DNA of 38,945 nt from Alphaproteobacteria bacterium (GCA_003241875.1 QBLU01000033.1:1-38945), one strand, 5' to 3'; shown: positions 16,678 through 26,989, numbered from the stretch's first letter. Notes: generated by a model from the letters alone, not told the origin. Numbers and translations: made by a program.

Positions 16678-17403
16678 TTATGCGACCGCTTCGGCTTCGG
16701 CTTCGGCGACACGCGCCGAAACGTCACCACGGCGCGCCATCAGATCGGCAATCTTCTTGCCGCGCCGCTGCGCCACCGACTTGGGGCTGGTCTGTTCACT
16801 GAGCGACGCAAAGGTCGCACGGATCATGTTGTACGGGTTGTTGGTGCCGACCGACTTGGTCACCACGTCGGCAACGCCGAGGGCTTCGAAGACAGCGCGC
16901 ATCGGGCCGCCGGCGATGATGCCGGTACCCTGGGCGGCCGAGCGGACATAGACCTTGCCGGCGCCGAAATGGCCATAGCCATCATGGTGCAGGGTGCGGC
17001 CGTCACGCAGCGGAACGCGGATCATCGCCTTCTTGGCAGCAGCGGTAGCCTTCTGGATGGCTTCCGGCACTTCGCGTGCCTTGCCATGGCCGAAACCGAC
17101 CCGGCCCTTGGCATCGCCGACGACGACGAGTGCTGCAAAGCCGAAGCGCTTGCCGCCCTTTACGGTCTTCGAGACGCGGTTGATGTGAACCAGCTTTTCA
17201 ACCAGTTCCTCGCCGCCGGCCTCGACCGGATTGTTGCCGTCCCGACGGCCACGACCGCGATCGCGATCATTGCCGCCACCGGGGCCACGGCCGCGACCGC
17301 CGCCGGGACCACCGGGGCCGCCGCGACCGCGACGCTCGCCACCAGGACCGCCACCGGGGGCGCCGCCACCGGGAGCACCGGCGTTCTGAATTTCGTCAGC
17401 CAT
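16678..17403 (-). CDS. rpsE: 30S ribosomal protein S5 with a long Gly/Arg-rich N-terminus
   Basis: S5 helps keep decoding accurate at the mRNA entry side. The conserved part begins near residue 63 ([20 protein letters not shown]) and includes [15 protein letters not shown] and [17 protein letters not shown]. It is preceded by about 60 residues made almost only of Gly, Arg, Pro and Asp, including repeated GGRG/RGR units, so the protein is 241 residues against 167 in E. coli. The start ATG at 17403 lies three bases after the rplR stop, and no ATG occurs nearer the conserved domain, so the extension is probably translated. Confidence 0.96.
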   Translation of the reverse strand: MADEIQNAGAPGGGAPGGGPGGERRGRGGPGGPGGGRGRGPGGGNDRDRGRGRRDGNNPVEAGGEELVEKLVHINRVSKTVKGGKRFGFAALVVVGDAKGRVGFGHGKAREVPEAIQKATAAAKKAMIRVPLRDGRTLHHDGYGHFGAGKVYVRSAAQGTGIIAGGPMRAVFEALGVADVVTKSVGTNNPYNMIRATFASLSEQTSPKSVAQRRGKKIADLMARRGDVSARVAEAEAEAVA

Positions 17404-17406
17404 TGC

Positions 17407-17760
17407 TTAAAACTCCAATCCGCCTTCGCGGGCACCATCGGCCAGCGACTTGACGCGGCCGTGGAAGATGAAACCGCCACGATCGAAGACGACCGCCGAA
17501 ACGCCGGCGGCCTTGGCCCGCTCGGCCAGGCGCTTGCCCACGGCCGCTGCGGCATCCTTGGTCGCGCCGGTGACGTCGCGGACGTCCTTTTCCAGCGTCG
17601 AGGCCGCAGCCACCGTCACGCCGCGGGCATCGTCGATGACCTGGGCATAGATGTGCTGCGACGTGCGATGGATCGACAGCCGCGGACGCGCGCCGCTCTT
17701 GGCACGCAGGGCGGTACGAACGCGCCGACGGCGCTGATCGAAAAGCGAAAGCTTGGCCAT
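17407..17760 (-). CDS. rplR: 50S ribosomal protein L18
   Basis: L18 binds 5S rRNA with L5 in the central protuberance. The 117-residue protein shows [60 protein letters not shown] and the typical end [17 protein letters not shown]. Length matches E. coli. Its ATG shares one base with the rplF stop (TAATG), indicating coupled translation. Confidence 0.97.
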   Translation of the reverse strand: MAKLSLFDQRRRRVRTALRAKSGARPRLSIHRTSQHIYAQVIDDARGVTVAAASTLEKDVRDVTGATKDAAAAVGKRLAERAKAAGVSAVVFDRGGFIFHGRVKSLADGAREGGLEF

Positions 17761-18293
17761 TACTTCTTCTTCCCTTCCTTGCGGAAGATAACCTCGCCGC
17801 GATACTTGATACCCTTGCCCTTGTAGGGCTCGGGCTTGCGCCAGCGGCGGATCTCGGCGGCAACCTGGCCGACGCGCTGCTTGTCGTTGCCGGTAATCTC
17901 GACCGTCGTCTGGTCGGGCGTCTTGATCGTGATGCCTTCCGGGATCGCGAAGTCGACGTCATGGCTGTAGCCGAGCTGCAGCTTCAGGTTCGAACCCTGG
18001 ACCGAGGCACGATAGCCGACGCCGGTGATTTCCAGCACCTTGGTGAAGCCCGTCGAAACGCCGGTCACCAGGTTCGACACCAGCGTGCGCTGCATGCCCC
18101 AGAAGGCACGGGCGCGCTTGGTTTCGTTGGCCGGGTTCACGCCGATCTCGGCATCGCCGATGTCATAGGCGATGTCGTCCGACATCGGCATGGTCAGGAC
18201 GCCCTTGGGGCCCTTTACCGACAGGATGCGGTCTTCGATGCTGGCGGTGACTCCGGCCGGAACCGGCACCGCCTTCTTTCCGATGCGCGACAT
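17760..18293 (-). CDS. rplF: 50S ribosomal protein L6
   Basis: L6 sits near the factor-binding site of the large subunit. The 177-residue protein begins [20 protein letters not shown] and contains ALKVGYSH-like [17 protein letters not shown] and the C-terminal signature [20 protein letters not shown]. It starts three bases after the rpsH stop and overlaps rplR by one base. Confidence 0.97.
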   Translation of the reverse strand: MSRIGKKAVPVPAGVTASIEDRILSVKGPKGVLTMPMSDDIAYDIGDAEIGVNPANETKRARAFWGMQRTLVSNLVTGVSTGFTKVLEITGVGYRASVQGSNLKLQLGYSHDVDFAIPEGITIKTPDQTTVEITGNDKQRVGQVAAEIRRWRKPEPYKGKGIKYRGEVIFRKEGKKK

Positions 18294-18296
18294 GGC

Positions 18297-18695
18297 TTAA
18301 AACACCTGGCAGAGGACTTCGCCGCCGGCATTCTGCTCACGCGCTTCCGCGTCGGACAGAACACCCTTTGGCGTCGAAACGATGACGATGCCGAGGCCAT
18401 TGCGGACCCGCGGCAGTTCGGTGGCGCCCGAATAGACGCGACGACCGGGCTTCGAGACACGGGCGATGTGCTGGATCGCCGGCTTGCCTTCGAAATACTT
18501 CAGGTCGATGCGCAGCGCGGCAGCGGCCGTGCCGCCGTCGGCTTCGGAATAGCCACGGATATAGCCTTCACGCTGCAGCACGTCGAGGACGCGGGCACGC
18601 AGCTTGGAGGCCGGGGTGAGGATCGAATCCTTCTTGGCCTGCTGGCCATTGCGGATCCGGGTGAGCATATCACCAAGGGGGTCGGTCATCGACAT
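18297..18695 (-). CDS. rpsH: 30S ribosomal protein S8
   Basis: S8 is a primary 16S rRNA binder; in E. coli it also represses the spc operon at the rplE region. The 132-residue product begins [20 protein letters not shown] and ends [20 protein letters not shown] followed by the invariant GGEVLCQVF. The ATG at 18695 is chosen because AGGAAC lies eight bases upstream and overlaps the rpsN stop; a second ATG at 18689 is possible. Confidence 0.97.
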   Translation of the reverse strand: MSMTDPLGDMLTRIRNGQQAKKDSILTPASKLRARVLDVLQREGYIRGYSEADGGTAAAALRIDLKYFEGKPAIQHIARVSKPGRRVYSGATELPRVRNGLGIVIVSTPKGVLSDAEAREQNAGGEVLCQVF

Positions 18696-18705
18696 TCAGA
18701 TGTTC

Positions 18706-19011
18706 CTACCAGCTCGACTTGGTCACGCCGGGAATCAGGCCCTTGTTGGCCAGTTCGCGGAGCATGATGCGCGAGAGCTTGAACTTGCGGTAATAGGCGC
18801 GGCTGCGGCCGGTGAGCTCGCAACGGTTACGAACCCGCGTCGGATTGGCGTTGCGCGGCAGTTCCGCCATTTTCAGGCGGGCCATCAGGCGCTCGGCGTC
18901 GTCGCGGCTTTCGTCGTTGGCGATTGCCTTCAGCACGGCGAACTTGCCGGCGTACTTGACGACCAGCGCCTTGCGACGCTCGTTCTTGTTGATCGAGGAG
19001 AGCTTAGCCAT
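18706..19011 (-). CDS. rpsN: 30S ribosomal protein S14 (zinc-independent type)
   Basis: S14 lies in the head of the 30S subunit. At 101 residues, with no CxxC pairs and with the ending [20 protein letters not shown], this is the longer C-minus form that does not bind zinc. It starts [20 protein letters not shown] three bases after the rplE stop and precedes rpsH by 10 bases. Confidence 0.97.
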   Translation of the reverse strand: MAKLSSINKNERRKALVVKYAGKFAVLKAIANDESRDDAERLMARLKMAELPRNANPTRVRNRCELTGRSRAYYRKFKLSRIMLRELANKGLIPGVTKSSW

Positions 19012-19014
19012 GCG

Positions 19015-19596
19015 TCAGGCCGCCTTCTTGTCTTCGGTGAGGCCGATGAACGGGAAACCGAACGCCTTCAGCAGCGCGCGGGCCTCGTCGTCGGTCTTCG
19101 CCGTCGTGGTAACGATCACATCCATGCCGCGGACACTGTCGATCCGGTCATAGTTGATCTCGGGGAAGATGATCTGTTCCTTCAGGCCCATGGCATAGTT
19201 GCCGCGGCCGTCGAACGACTTGGGGTTGAGCCCGCGAAAATCGCGGACGCGCGGCAGGGCCACGGTGATCAACCGGTCGAGGAACTCGTACATCTTCTCG
19301 CGGCGCAGGGTGACCTTGCAACCGATCGGCATGCCTTCGCGCAGCTTGAAGGTCGCGACCGACTTCTTGGCCTTGGTGATGACGGGCTTCTGGCCCGCGA
19401 TCAGCGCCATTTCCTCGGCGGCCTTGTCGACCTTCTTCTTGTCCTGCGTGGCTTCGCCGACGCCCATGTTGATGACGATCTTGTCGATCTTGGGAACCTG
19501 CATCAGGTTCTTGTAGCCGAACTGCTCGATCATCTGAGCGCGGACCTTGTCCACGTACAGTTGCTGCATCCGGGTCAGATTTGCTGCATCAGCCAT
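19015..19596 (-). CDS. rplE: 50S ribosomal protein L5
   Basis: L5 binds 5S rRNA and contacts S13 across the subunits. The 193-residue protein has [60 protein letters not shown] and [20 protein letters not shown]. An N-terminal extension of about 10 residues and a C-terminal basic tail make it slightly longer than E. coli L5 (179). It overlaps the rplX end by eight bases. Confidence 0.97.
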   Translation of the reverse strand: MADAANLTRMQQLYVDKVRAQMIEQFGYKNLMQVPKIDKIVINMGVGEATQDKKKVDKAAEEMALIAGQKPVITKAKKSVATFKLREGMPIGCKVTLRREKMYEFLDRLITVALPRVRDFRGLNPKSFDGRGNYAMGLKEQIIFPEINYDRIDSVRGMDVIVTTTAKTDDEARALLKAFGFPFIGLTEDKKAA

Positions 19597-19912
19597 CGAT
19601 CAACTCTCCCGACCGCTTGGCGACACGCACCTTGCGACCATCTTCCAGAACCTTGAAACCGACACGGGTCGGCTTTCCGGTTTTCGGGTCCTCGATCGCA
19701 ACCTTTGAGATGTGCAGGGGCGCTTCGATGCGCTCCAGGCCACCCTGGGGGTTGGTCTGCGAGGGTTTCTTGTGGCGGGTCATCATGTTGACGCCGCCGA
19801 CAATGACCTTGCCTTCCTTGGGCATCGCCTTGGTGACTTCACCGTGCTTGCCCTTGTCCTTGCCGGACAGGATGACGACCTTGTCGCCCTTCTTGATCTT
19901 CGCGGCGCTCAT
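19589..19912 (-). CDS. rplX: 50S ribosomal protein L24
   Basis: L24 nucleates large-subunit assembly. The 107-residue protein has the KOW motif [20 protein letters not shown] at about 7-26 and [20 protein letters not shown], both standard. Its ATG shares one base with the rplN stop (TAATG) and its end overlaps rplE by eight bases, so rplN, rplX and rplE form one coupled set. Confidence 0.97.
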   Translation of the reverse strand: MSAAKIKKGDKVVILSGKDKGKHGEVTKAMPKEGKVIVGGVNMMTRHKKPSQTNPQGGLERIEAPLHISKVAIEDPKTGKPTRVGFKVLEDGRKVRVAKRSGELIDG

Positions 19913-20280
19913 TACAGCACCTCCGGCGCAAGGCTGATGATCTTCATGTGACCAGAGGCGCGCAGCTCGCGCACCACCGGCCCAAAGATACGGGTGCCGA
20001 TCGGCTCCTCGTTCTTGTTGATCAGCACGGCGGCATTGCCGTCGAAACGGATGACCGAGCCATCGGCGCGCCGGATGTCCTTGGCGGTGCGAACGACGAC
20101 GGCGCGATGCACGTCACCCTTCTTCACCTTGCCCTTGGGCTGCGCTTCCTTGACCGACACGACGATGACATCGCCGACGCCGGCGAACCGACGCTTCGAT
20201 CCGCCCAGCACCTTGATGCACATCACCCGCTTGGCACCGCTGTTGTCAGCGACGTCCAGGTTCGTCTGCATCTGGATCAT
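19912..20280 (-). CDS. rplN: 50S ribosomal protein L14
   Basis: L14 lies at the subunit interface next to L19. The 122-residue product starts [20 protein letters not shown] and contains [20 protein letters not shown] and [13 protein letters not shown], the family hallmarks. Length equals that of E. coli L14. A 37-bp gap separates it from rpsQ, the position where the spc operon begins in E. coli, but no convincing separate promoter was seen here. Confidence 0.97.
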   Translation of the reverse strand: MIQMQTNLDVADNSGAKRVMCIKVLGGSKRRFAGVGDVIVVSVKEAQPKGKVKKGDVHRAVVVRTAKDIRRADGSVIRFDGNAAVLINKNEEPIGTRIFGPVVRELRASGHMKIISLAPEVL

Positions 20281-20317
20281 TTGTTCGATCCTTCACTCAA
20301 ATTGCGAGAAGCGGTCA

Positions 20318-20554
20318 TCAGCCGACCTTCTCCAGAACTTTCCAGGTCTTCAGCTTGGAAATCGGGGCACATTCCTCGATCCGCACCGTGTCGCCGGCCT
20401 TGATGGCATTGCCCTCGTCATGGGCATGATACTTCTTCGAACGACGGATGATCTTGCCGTAGACCGGGTGCGCAACCTTGCGCTCGATCAGGACGACGAT
20501 CGTCTTGTCACCCTTGTCGGACACGACCGTGCCCTGGAGGACGCGTTTCGGCAT
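20318..20554 (-). CDS. rpsQ: 30S ribosomal protein S17
   Basis: S17 is an early-binding 16S rRNA protein. The 78-residue product has [40 protein letters not shown] and [20 protein letters not shown], all diagnostic. It starts three bases after the rpmC stop. It is the last gene of the S10 group. Confidence 0.97.
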   Translation of the reverse strand: MPKRVLQGTVVSDKGDKTIVVLIERKVAHPVYGKIIRRSKKYHAHDEGNAIKAGDTVRIEECAPISKLKTWKVLEKVG

Positions 20555-20557
20555 AAC

Positions 20558-20776
20558 TCAGGCTCCCTGCGCCGGCGCGGCGGGCTTGCGGCCCGCCTGC
20601 AGCGTCTTGATGCGCGCGATGGTGCGGCGCACCTCACGAATACGACCCGGCTTTTCCAGCTGGCCGGTGGCCGCCTGGAAACGCAGGTTGAACTGCTCGC
20701 GCTTCAGCTCACCAAGAGCCGTCGCGAGCTGGTCGTCGGTCTGGACCATCAGGTCCGAATGCTTTGTCTGTGCCAT
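20558..20776 (-). CDS. rpmC: 50S ribosomal protein L29
   Basis: L29 lies by the peptide exit and helps dock SRP and trigger factor. The 72-residue product begins [20 protein letters not shown] and carries the signature [20 protein letters not shown], then [14 protein letters not shown] and an Ala/Pro-rich tail. The frame stays open upstream to 21058 but only from 20776 does it match L29, four bases after the rplP stop. Confidence 0.96.
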   Translation of the reverse strand: MAQTKHSDLMVQTDDQLATALGELKREQFNLRFQAATGQLEKPGRIREVRRTIARIKTLQAGRKPAAPAQGA

Positions 20777-20780
20777 CGTA

Positions 20781-21212
20781 CTAACCCTGCGCCTCGACGG
20801 ATTCGCCCAGGCGGACGACCATCTTGACCTTGATCGGCAGCTTGGCTGCCGCACGCTCGAAGGCACCGGCCGCGACATCGTGCGGAACGCCATCGAGTTC
20901 GAACATGATCCGGCCCGGCTTGACGCGCGCCACCCAGAATTCCGGGTTGCCCTTGCCCTTGCCCATGCGGACTTCGGCCGGCTTCGACGTGACCGGCACG
21001 TCCGGGAAGATGCGGATCCACAACCGGCCGGCACGCTTGATGTGCCGCGAGATGGCACGGCGGGCGGCTTCGATCTGGCGCGCGGTGATCCGTTCCGGTT
21101 CCATGGCCTTCAGGCCGAAGGAGCCGAAGTTCAGCGCAGTGCCGCCCTTGGCGTCGCCATGGATGCGACCCTTGAACTGCTTGCGAAACTTGGAGCGCTT
21201 TGGTTGCAACAT
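20781..21212 (-). CDS. rplP: 50S ribosomal protein L16
   Basis: L16 helps organise the peptidyl transferase region. The 143-residue product begins [20 protein letters not shown] and has [40 protein letters not shown] and [20 protein letters not shown], as in E. coli (136). It starts 10 bases after the rpsC stop and precedes rpmC by four. Confidence 0.97.
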   Translation of the reverse strand: MLQPKRSKFRKQFKGRIHGDAKGGTALNFGSFGLKAMEPERITARQIEAARRAISRHIKRAGRLWIRIFPDVPVTSKPAEVRMGKGKGNPEFWVARVKPGRIMFELDGVPHDVAAGAFERAAAKLPIKVKMVVRLGESVEAQG

Positions 21213-21222
21213 TTCAAATACC

Positions 21223-21918
21223 TCAGCGAGCCGGACGCACGCCGGAGGTCTGCGATTCCATCATCAGACGGTCCTGCGCCATCGGGTCATGCCCCAGGAT
21301 CTCGCCCTTGAAGATCCAGACCTTGATACCGCAGACGCCATAGGCGGTGTGCGCCTGGGCTTCCGCGTAATCGACGTTGCCGCGCAGCGTGTGCAGCGGC
21401 ACCCGGCCCTCGCGATACCATTCGGTGCGCGCGATTTCGGCGCCGCCGAGGCGACCCGAGCAGGTGATCTTGATGCCTTCGGCGCCAAGACGCAGCGCCG
21501 ACTGCACCGCGCGCTTCATCGCGCGACGGAAAGCGATACGGCGCTCGAGCTGATCGGCGACGCCCTGGGCGACGAGCTTGGAATCGACTTCCGGCTTGCG
21601 GATCTCGACGATGTTCAGCGACACGTCGCTGCGCGTCATCGCGCCGATCTGCTTGCGCAGCTTCTCGATGTCCGCACCCTTCTTGCCGATGATGACACCC
21701 GGGCGGGCGGCATAGATCGACACGCGGGCGAGCTTGGCCGGACGTTCGATCACGACCTTGGAAATGGCGGCCTGGGCGTGGTTCTTGACGATGAACTCAC
21801 GGATGCGCAGATCCTCGAGCAGCAGACGACCATAGTCGTCGCCCTTGGCGAACCAGCGGCTGTCCCAGGTACGGTTGATCTGCAGGCGCAGACCGATCGG
21901 GGAGGTTTTGTGACCCAT
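21223..21918 (-). CDS. rpsC: 30S ribosomal protein S3
   Basis: S3 lines the mRNA entry channel and contributes to helicase activity. The 231-residue protein begins [20 protein letters not shown], has the KH-domain segment [17 protein letters not shown] and ends with [20 protein letters not shown]. It shares one base with the rplV stop. Confidence 0.97.
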   Translation of the reverse strand: MGHKTSPIGLRLQINRTWDSRWFAKGDDYGRLLLEDLRIREFIVKNHAQAAISKVVIERPAKLARVSIYAARPGVIIGKKGADIEKLRKQIGAMTRSDVSLNIVEIRKPEVDSKLVAQGVADQLERRIAFRRAMKRAVQSALRLGAEGIKITCSGRLGGAEIARTEWYREGRVPLHTLRGNVDYAEAQAHTAYGVCGIKVWIFKGEILGHDPMAQDRLMMESQTSGVRPAR

Positions 21919-22310
21919 TATGCGTTCTCCGCCGCATCATCGCCCATTTCGCGCACGACGACGCGAAGGCGGCTGAACGGCTTTTCGATGCGGGCGGCGC
22001 GGCCACGGGCACGCGGGGTGAAGCGCTTCATCACCAGCGCCTTGCCGACGCTGGCTTCCTTGACGATGAGGGCATCGACATCGAGGTTGTGGTTGTTCTC
22101 GGCATTGGCGACGGCCGAGGCCAGCACCTTGCGCACGTCGACAGCCATCGCCTTGGTCGAGAACGACAGGATGTTCAGCGCCTCGCCGACCTTGCGGCCG
22201 CGGATGAGACCGGCCACCAGGTTCAGCTTGTAGGCCGAGCCACGGATCGAGGTCGCGACGGCCAGGGCCTCGCGGTCACCGACCTTGCGGGGGGATTTCG
22301 GCTTCGACAT
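21918..22310 (-). CDS. rplV: 50S ribosomal protein L22
   Basis: L22 lines the exit tunnel, where its hairpin reaches the macrolide site. The 130-residue protein has [40 protein letters not shown] and [20 protein letters not shown], followed by an acidic tail longer than in E. coli (110). It overlaps both rpsS and rpsC by a single base. Confidence 0.97.
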   Translation of the reverse strand: MSKPKSPRKVGDREALAVATSIRGSAYKLNLVAGLIRGRKVGEALNILSFSTKAMAVDVRKVLASAVANAENNHNLDVDALIVKEASVGKALVMKRFTPRARGRAARIEKPFSRLRVVVREMGDDAAENA

Positions 22311-22588
22311 CAGCGCTTGCCCTTCTTGTCGGCAGCGTGGCCGGGGAAGTTGCGCGTCGGCGCGAATTCACCCAGCTTCATGCCCACCATGTCCTCGTTG
22401 ACCGAGACCGGGATGAACTTCTTGCCATTGTAGACATTGAAGGTGAGGCCGACGAACTGCGGCAGGATCGTCGAACGGCGCGACCAGGTCTTGATCGGAC
22501 CCCGCCCACCGCCGCCAGCCTGCGCGGCTTCGGCCTTCTTCAGGACATTCAGGTCCACAAAGGGACCCTTCCAGACGGAACGGCTCAT
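22310..22588 (-). CDS. rpsS: 30S ribosomal protein S19
   Basis: S19 sits in the 30S head beside S13. The 92-residue product starts [20 protein letters not shown], has a Gly-rich insertion (AGGGGRGP) after the first helix, then [20 protein letters not shown] and [14 protein letters not shown]. It follows rplB by six bases and overlaps rplV by one. Confidence 0.97.
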   Translation of the reverse strand: MSRSVWKGPFVDLNVLKKAEAAQAGGGGRGPIKTWSRRSTILPQFVGLTFNVYNGKKFIPVSVNEDMVGMKLGEFAPTRNFPGHAADKKGKR

Positions 22589-22594
22589 CTGGCC

Positions 22595-23431
22595 TTACCT
22601 CTTCTTCTTGGCGTGACGCGAACGGATGATCATCCGGTCGGTCGACTTGTTCGAACGCGTCTTGGCGCCCTTGGTCGGCTTGCCCCATGGCGTGACAGGG
22701 TGACGGCCGCCCGAGGTCCGGCCTTCACCACCACCATGCGGGTGATCGACCGGGTTCTTGGCGACGCCGCGCGTCAGCGGGCGATGGCCCAGCCAGCGGT
22801 TGCGACCGGCCTTGCCCAGGTTCTGGTTGCTGTTGTCCGGGTTCGACACGGCACCGACGGTGGCCATGCAATCCGAACGCACATAACGCTGCTCACCCGA
22901 GTTGAGGCGAATGATGACCATGCCGCGATCGCGACCGACGACCTGGACGAAGGTCCCGGCGGCGCGGGCGAGCTGGCCACCCTTGCCGGGCTTCAGCTCG
23001 ACGTTGTGGACAATGGTGCCGACCGGCATCGAGCCGATCTCCATCGCATTGCCCGGCTTCACGTCGACCTTCTTGCCGGCGGTGACGACATCGCCGACCG
23101 CGAGACGCTGCGGGGCGATGATGTACTGCTGGTTGCCGTCGGGATACTTCACCAGAGCGATGAAGGCGGAGCGGTTGGGATCATATTCGAGACGTTCGAC
23201 CGTCGCGATGACATCCCAGGTGCGCCGCTTGAAATCGACCATGCGATACAGCTGCTTGTGACCGCCGGCGATGCCGCGCGCGGTGGCGTGGCCCATGTTG
23301 TTGCGGCCACCCGACTTGCGCAGACCTTCGGTCAGCTGCTTGATCGGACGACCCTTGAACAGGCCCGAACGGTCGACGAGGATAAGACCGCGGCGGCCCG
23401 GGCTCGTCGGATTGAAACTCTTCAATGCCAT
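22595..23431 (-). CDS. rplB: 50S ribosomal protein L2
   Basis: L2 is needed for subunit joining and peptidyl transferase function. The 278-residue product has [40 protein letters not shown] and the invariant C-terminal [20 protein letters not shown], which carries the functionally important histidine. It starts four bases after rplW and precedes rpsS by six. Confidence 0.97.
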   Translation of the reverse strand: MALKSFNPTSPGRRGLILVDRSGLFKGRPIKQLTEGLRKSGGRNNMGHATARGIAGGHKQLYRMVDFKRRTWDVIATVERLEYDPNRSAFIALVKYPDGNQQYIIAPQRLAVGDVVTAGKKVDVKPGNAMEIGSMPVGTIVHNVELKPGKGGQLARAAGTFVQVVGRDRGMVIIRLNSGEQRYVRSDCMATVGAVSNPDNSNQNLGKAGRNRWLGHRPLTRGVAKNPVDHPHGGGEGRTSGGRHPVTPWGKPTKGAKTRSNKSTDRMIIRSRHAKKKR

Positions 23432-23435
23432 CGGA

Positions 23436-23753
23436 TCAGATCCCCGTGGTCACATCGATACGGTCGCCATCGGCGAGCGTGACGATGGCCTTCTTCTCGT
23501 CGCTGCGACGATATTCCTTGCCCTTCCAGCGCTTGGTCTTGCCCTTCTGGATGAGCGTGTTGACGCTGAGCACCTTGACCGAGAACAGCGCCTCGATGGC
23601 GGCCTTGATCTCGGGCTTGGAGGCGCCGTTGGCGACCTTGAACACAACCTGGTTGTATTCACTGACCAGCGTCGATTTCTCGGTGATCACCGGCTTCACC
23701 ACGATGTCGTAGTGCTTCAGGTCGATCGGCTTGGTTGCGGCTGGCTTAGCCAT
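23436..23753 (-). CDS. rplW: 50S ribosomal protein L23
   Basis: L23 lies at the tunnel exit and docks trigger factor and SRP. The 105-residue product has [40 protein letters not shown] and [20 protein letters not shown]. It overlaps the rplD end by eight bases. Its N-terminus ([14 protein letters not shown]) is a short extension compared with E. coli. Confidence 0.97.
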   Translation of the reverse strand: MAKPAATKPIDLKHYDIVVKPVITEKSTLVSEYNQVVFKVANGASKPEIKAAIEALFSVKVLSVNTLIQKGKTKRWKGKEYRRSDEKKAIVTLADGDRIDVTTGI

Positions 23754-24369
23754 TGACCCGGGCCTCCAGTGCCGTGACGGCAGCGCGGGTTAGGACCAGC
23801 GTGTCGTGATTGAGGATGTCATAGACGTTGGCGCCGATCGCCGGCAGCACGTCGATGTGCGGAACATTGCTGGTCGCCTGGCGGAAACCGAGGTTGACCT
23901 CGGCACCGTCGATGAACAGGCCCGACGTGATGCCGAGACCGGCCATGACCGTCAGGAACGCCTTGGTCTTGGCTTCACCGATGGTGAAGTCCTCGAGGAC
24001 AATCAGCTTGCCTTCGGCCGCCTTCACCGACAGCGCGGTGGCGAGGCCGAGGGTGCGGATCTTCTTGTTGAGACCCGGATTGAAGTCACGGACGCGGGGA
24101 CCATGAGCCTTGCCGCCGCCGATGAACTGCGGAGCGGCGCGGTTGCCGTGGCGGGCGGTACCGCCGCCCTTCTGGTTGCCCAGCTTCTTGCCGGTGCGCT
24201 TCACGTCCGAACGCTCACGCGCCCCACGCGCGGTGGCGCGGCGCTTCTCGAGCTGCCAGGTGACGACGCGATGCAGGATGTCGAGCCGCGGTTCCTTGCC
24301 GAAAACGGCATCCGACAGTTCGATCTCGCCGGCATCAGCCGCGGCCAGGGTTTTGACCTGAACCTTCAT
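23746..24369 (-). CDS. rplD: 50S ribosomal protein L4
   Basis: L4 lines the exit tunnel, and in E. coli it represses the S10 operon. The 207-residue protein contains [20 protein letters not shown], the loop [20 protein letters not shown] and [14 protein letters not shown], all typical. It starts five bases after rplC. Whether it controls this operon is unknown, but the rpsJ upstream region is structured (25580-25618). Confidence 0.97.
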   Translation of the reverse strand: MKVQVKTLAAADAGEIELSDAVFGKEPRLDILHRVVTWQLEKRRATARGARERSDVKRTGKKLGNQKGGGTARHGNRAAPQFIGGGKAHGPRVRDFNPGLNKKIRTLGLATALSVKAAEGKLIVLEDFTIGEAKTKAFLTVMAGLGITSGLFIDGAEVNLGFRQATSNVPHIDVLPAIGANVYDILNHDTLVLTRAAVTALEARVNG

Positions 24370-24374
24370 GTGCC

Positions 24375-25133
24375 TCAGGCCTCCGTGTTTTCGGTGGTGT
24401 CGGCAACGACGGGCGCTTCGGCGACCTCGACGGGAGCGACATCATCATTGGCAACAGCCGACATCTTCAGCGACGCCGGATAGGGCGCATCGGCGTGACG
24501 CGCGACCTTGACCGCATCCTTGATCAGCAGCCAGCCACCCTTCGAACCCGGCACCGAGCCGTGGACGAACAGGAGACCGCGCTCGACGTCGGTCGAAACG
24601 ATTTCGAGGTTCTGCTGGGTGCGCTGCTTGTCACCCATGTGGCCGGCCATCTTCTTGCCCTTGAAGACCTTGCCCGGATCCTGGCGCTGGCCGGTCGAAC
24701 CGAGCGAGCGGTGCGAGACCGAGACACCGTGGGTGGCGCGCAGACCGCCGAAGCCCCAACGCTTCATGCCGCCCTGGAAGCCCTTGCCCTGGGTGACGCC
24801 GGTGACGTCGACGAGCTGGCCGGCGACGAAATGGTCAGCCGACAGGGTGGCACCGGTTTCCAGCAGCGCGTCTTCCGACACGCGGAATTCGGCGACCTTG
24901 GCCTTGGGCTCGACTTCGGCCTTGCCGAAATGGCCGCGCTCCGGCTTGGTGGTGTTCTTGGCTTTCTTGGTGCCGGCGCCCAGCTGGACAGCGACGTAAC
25001 CGTCGGTGTCGGTGGTGCGGACAGAGATAACCTGATTGTTCTCGAGAGCGAGGACCGTGACCGGAACGTGCCGGCCATCATCGCGGAAAATCCGCGTCAT
25101 CCCCATCTTCTTCGCGATCACGCCTGTGCGCAT
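24375..25133 (-). CDS. rplC: 50S ribosomal protein L3
   Basis: L3 is an early assembly protein reaching the peptidyl transferase centre. The 252-residue product begins [20 protein letters not shown] and carries [40 protein letters not shown] and the [20 protein letters not shown] region. The frame opens at 25262, but the ATG at 25133 fits the family and has AAAGGAA about six bases upstream. A C-terminal tail of about 40 residues, Ala/Val/Glu-rich, goes beyond E. coli L3 (209). Confidence 0.96.
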   Translation of the reverse strand: MRTGVIAKKMGMTRIFRDDGRHVPVTVLALENNQVISVRTTDTDGYVAVQLGAGTKKAKNTTKPERGHFGKAEVEPKAKVAEFRVSEDALLETGATLSADHFVAGQLVDVTGVTQGKGFQGGMKRWGFGGLRATHGVSVSHRSLGSTGQRQDPGKVFKGKKMAGHMGDKQRTQQNLEIVSTDVERGLLFVHGSVPGSKGGWLLIKDAVKVARHADAPYPASLKMSAVANDDVAPVEVAEAPVVADTTENTEA

Positions 25134-25156
25134 GACCAATTCCTTTCTCATCAGAG

Positions 25157-25201
25157 GCCCCGACCCGATTGGGTGGGGGCTTGCCGGCCCGATGGTGGGC
25201 C
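25157..25201 (-). promoter_or_regulatory. Two tandem hairpins between rpsJ and rplC
   Basis: In the 97-bp gap, 25157-25166 pairs with 25171-25180 (nine of ten positions) around a four-base loop. Next to it GGCCC (25186-25190) pairs with GGGCC (25197-25201). Both are in the rplC leader on the minus strand. They may set the level of L3 relative to S10 or mark an RNase site. Confidence 0.45.
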
Positions 25202-25230
25202 AAAGTTCGCTCCGCGTATTTTGGTTCGGC

Positions 25231-25545
25231 TTACTTGCCGAGCTTGATTTCCACATCGACACCGGCAGCGAGGTCGAGCTTCATCAGCGCGTCCACGGTC
25301 TGCGGGGTGGGATCGACGATATCGAGCAACCGCTTGTAGGTCCGGACTTCGAACTGCTCGCGGCTCTTCTTGTCGACGTGCGGCGAGCGGTTCACGGTGA
25401 ACTTCTCGAAGCGCGTCGGCAGCGGGATCGGGCCACGGATGGCAGCACCGGTGCGCTTTGCCGTGTCGGCGATCTCGCCCGTCGCCATGTCCAGGACACG
25501 GTGGTCGAAAGCCTTCAGGCGGATGCGGATGTTCTGCGTGTCCAT
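25231..25545 (-). CDS. rpsJ: 30S ribosomal protein S10
   Basis: S10 (NusE) works in the 30S head and also in transcription antitermination with NusB. The 104-residue product has [20 protein letters not shown], the [20 protein letters not shown] segment and the [20 protein letters not shown] signature. The ATG at 25545 lies 148 bases after the tuf stop, with a structured leader between. Confidence 0.97.
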   Translation of the reverse strand: MDTQNIRIRLKAFDHRVLDMATGEIADTAKRTGAAIRGPIPLPTRFEKFTVNRSPHVDKKSREQFEVRTYKRLLDIVDPTPQTVDALMKLDLAAGVDVEIKLGK

Positions 25546-25579
25546 GGAACTTCTACGATCACTCTATTCAAAAGTTCAA

Positions 25580-25618
25580 GACCGGCACTGCCCGCAATCG
25601 CGGCGGGATGCACCGGTC
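25580..25618 (-). promoter_or_regulatory. Composite stem-loop upstream of rpsJ
   Basis: On the minus strand GACCGG (25613-25618) pairs with CCGGTC (25580-25585), enclosing an inner CCCGC/GCGGG stem. The sequence after it is TTGAACTTTT, so it looks like a hairpin followed by a broken T-tract about 35 bases before the rpsJ start. It could be a partial terminator or a leader control site between the str and S10 groups. Confidence 0.45.
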
Positions 25619-25660
25619 AGAAAATCGATGGCTTTGGAAAATCGGCAGGCTCGACGAATC

Positions 25661-25686
25661 GGGCCGCCTCCCAAAGGAAGCGGCCC
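25661..25686 (-). terminator. Strong hairpin just after tuf
   Basis: An 11-pair stem (25661-25671 with 25676-25686) with a four-base loop starts eight bases after the tuf stop. One position is C/A on the plus strand but G-U on the minus-strand RNA, so the fold fits the transcript. No T-tract follows, so it may protect the tuf mRNA end or give partial termination. Confidence 0.5.
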
Positions 25687-25693
25687 TATAGCC

Positions 25694-26884
25694 TTACTTG
25701 ATGATGTTCGCAACCACGCCGGCGCCGACGGTACGACCGCCTTCACGAATGGCGAAGCGCAGGCCCGGGTCCATGGCGATCGGAGCGATCAGCTTGACCT
25801 TCAGCTGGACGTTGTCGCCCGGCATGACCATCTCGGTGCCTTCCGGCAGCTCGACGGTACCGGTGACGTCGGTCGTGCGGAAATAGAACTGCGGGCGATA
25901 GTTGGCGAAGAACGGCGTGTGACGGCCACCCTCGTCCTTGGAGAGGACATAGACCTCTGCCGAGAACTCGGTGTGCGGCTTGATCGAGCCGGGCTTGCAG
26001 AGCACCTGACCGCGCTCGACGTCTTCACGGCCGACGCCGCGGAGCAGCGCGCCGATGTTGTCGCCGGCCTGGCCCTGATCGAGCAGCTTGCGGAACATTT
26101 CGACGCCGGTGCACACCGTCTTGCGGGTGTCCTTGATGCCGACGATCTCGATTTCCTCGCCGACCTTGACGACGCCCGATTCGACACGGCCGGTGACGAC
26201 GGTACCGCGACCCGAGATCGAGAACACATCCTCGATCGGCATCAGGAACGGACGGTCGAGCGCACGCTCCGGCTGCGGGATGTACTCGTCGACGGTCTTC
26301 ATGAGCGCCAGCACGGCATCATGGCCGATGTCGTCGCGCTTGCCATCGAGGGCGCACACGGCCGAACCCTGGGTGATGGGGATGTCGTCGCCGGGGAAAT
26401 CGTACTTCGAGAGCAGCTCGCGGATTTCCATCTCGACGAGCTCGAGGATCTCGGCGTCGTCGACGAGGTCGACCTTGTTCATGAAGACGACCATGGCGGG
26501 CACGCCGACCTGCTTGGCGAGCAGGATGTGCTCACGGGTCTGCGGCATCGGGCCATCGGTAGCCGACACGACGAGGATCGCGCCGTCCATCTGGGCGGCA
26601 CCGGTGATCATGTTCTTCACATAATCGGCGTGGCCCGGGCAATCGACGTGGGCGTAGTGGCGGCTGGCAGTCTCGTACTCGACGTGCGCCGTCGAGATGG
26701 TGATGCCGCGCTCACGCTCTTCCGGCGCCTTGTCGATGTTGGCGTAGGACGTGAAGGTGGCGCCGCCGGTTTCGGCCAGCACCTTGGTGATGGCAGCCGT
26801 CAGCGAGGTCTTGCCATGGTCGACGTGACCGATGGTGCCGATGTTGCAGTGCGGCTTGTTCCGCTCGAATTTTGCCTTACCCAT
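25694..26884 (-). CDS. tuf: Elongation factor Tu
   Basis: EF-Tu carries aminoacyl-tRNA to the ribosome as a GTP complex. The 396-residue protein has the G1 motif GHVDHGKT (19-26), DCPGH (about 81-85), NKVD (about 136-139), and the barrel-domain signatures [13 protein letters not shown] and [19 protein letters not shown]. Length is normal. It is the only tuf copy in the window, 105 bases after fusA and 148 before rpsJ. Confidence 0.98.
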   Translation of the reverse strand: MGKAKFERNKPHCNIGTIGHVDHGKTSLTAAITKVLAETGGATFTSYANIDKAPEERERGITISTAHVEYETASRHYAHVDCPGHADYVKNMITGAAQMDGAILVVSATDGPMPQTREHILLAKQVGVPAMVVFMNKVDLVDDAEILELVEMEIRELLSKYDFPGDDIPITQGSAVCALDGKRDDIGHDAVLALMKTVDEYIPQPERALDRPFLMPIEDVFSISGRGTVVTGRVESGVVKVGEEIEIVGIKDTRKTVCTGVEMFRKLLDQGQAGDNIGALLRGVGREDVERGQVLCKPGSIKPHTEFSAEVYVLSKDEGGRHTPFFANYRPQFYFRTTDVTGTVELPEGTEMVMPGDNVQLKVKLIAPIAMDPGLRFAIREGGRTVGAGVVANIIK

Positions 26885-26943
26885 GGCCGTAAACCTCTTT
26901 CTCGTGAATTCTGTTTCGTTTTTCGTGATCGCCTATGGCCGAA

Positions 26944-26968
26944 TCAGCGCCACCGGAAGGGGCGCTGA
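26944..26968 (-). promoter_or_regulatory. Stem-loop between fusA and tuf
   Basis: TCAGCGCC (26944-26951) pairs exactly with GGCGCTGA (26961-26968) across a nine-base loop that holds a small inner CC/GG pair. It lies in the 105-bp fusA-tuf gap, about 60 bases before the tuf start. It may separate tuf expression from fusA; no clear second promoter was seen. Confidence 0.5.
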
Positions 26969-26989
26969 CTAGCGGCACACAGGAATAAA

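Noticed and set aside
19994-20827. Plus-strand frames opposite rplN, rpsQ and rpmC
   Set aside because: They lie wholly opposite well-recognised ribosomal genes.
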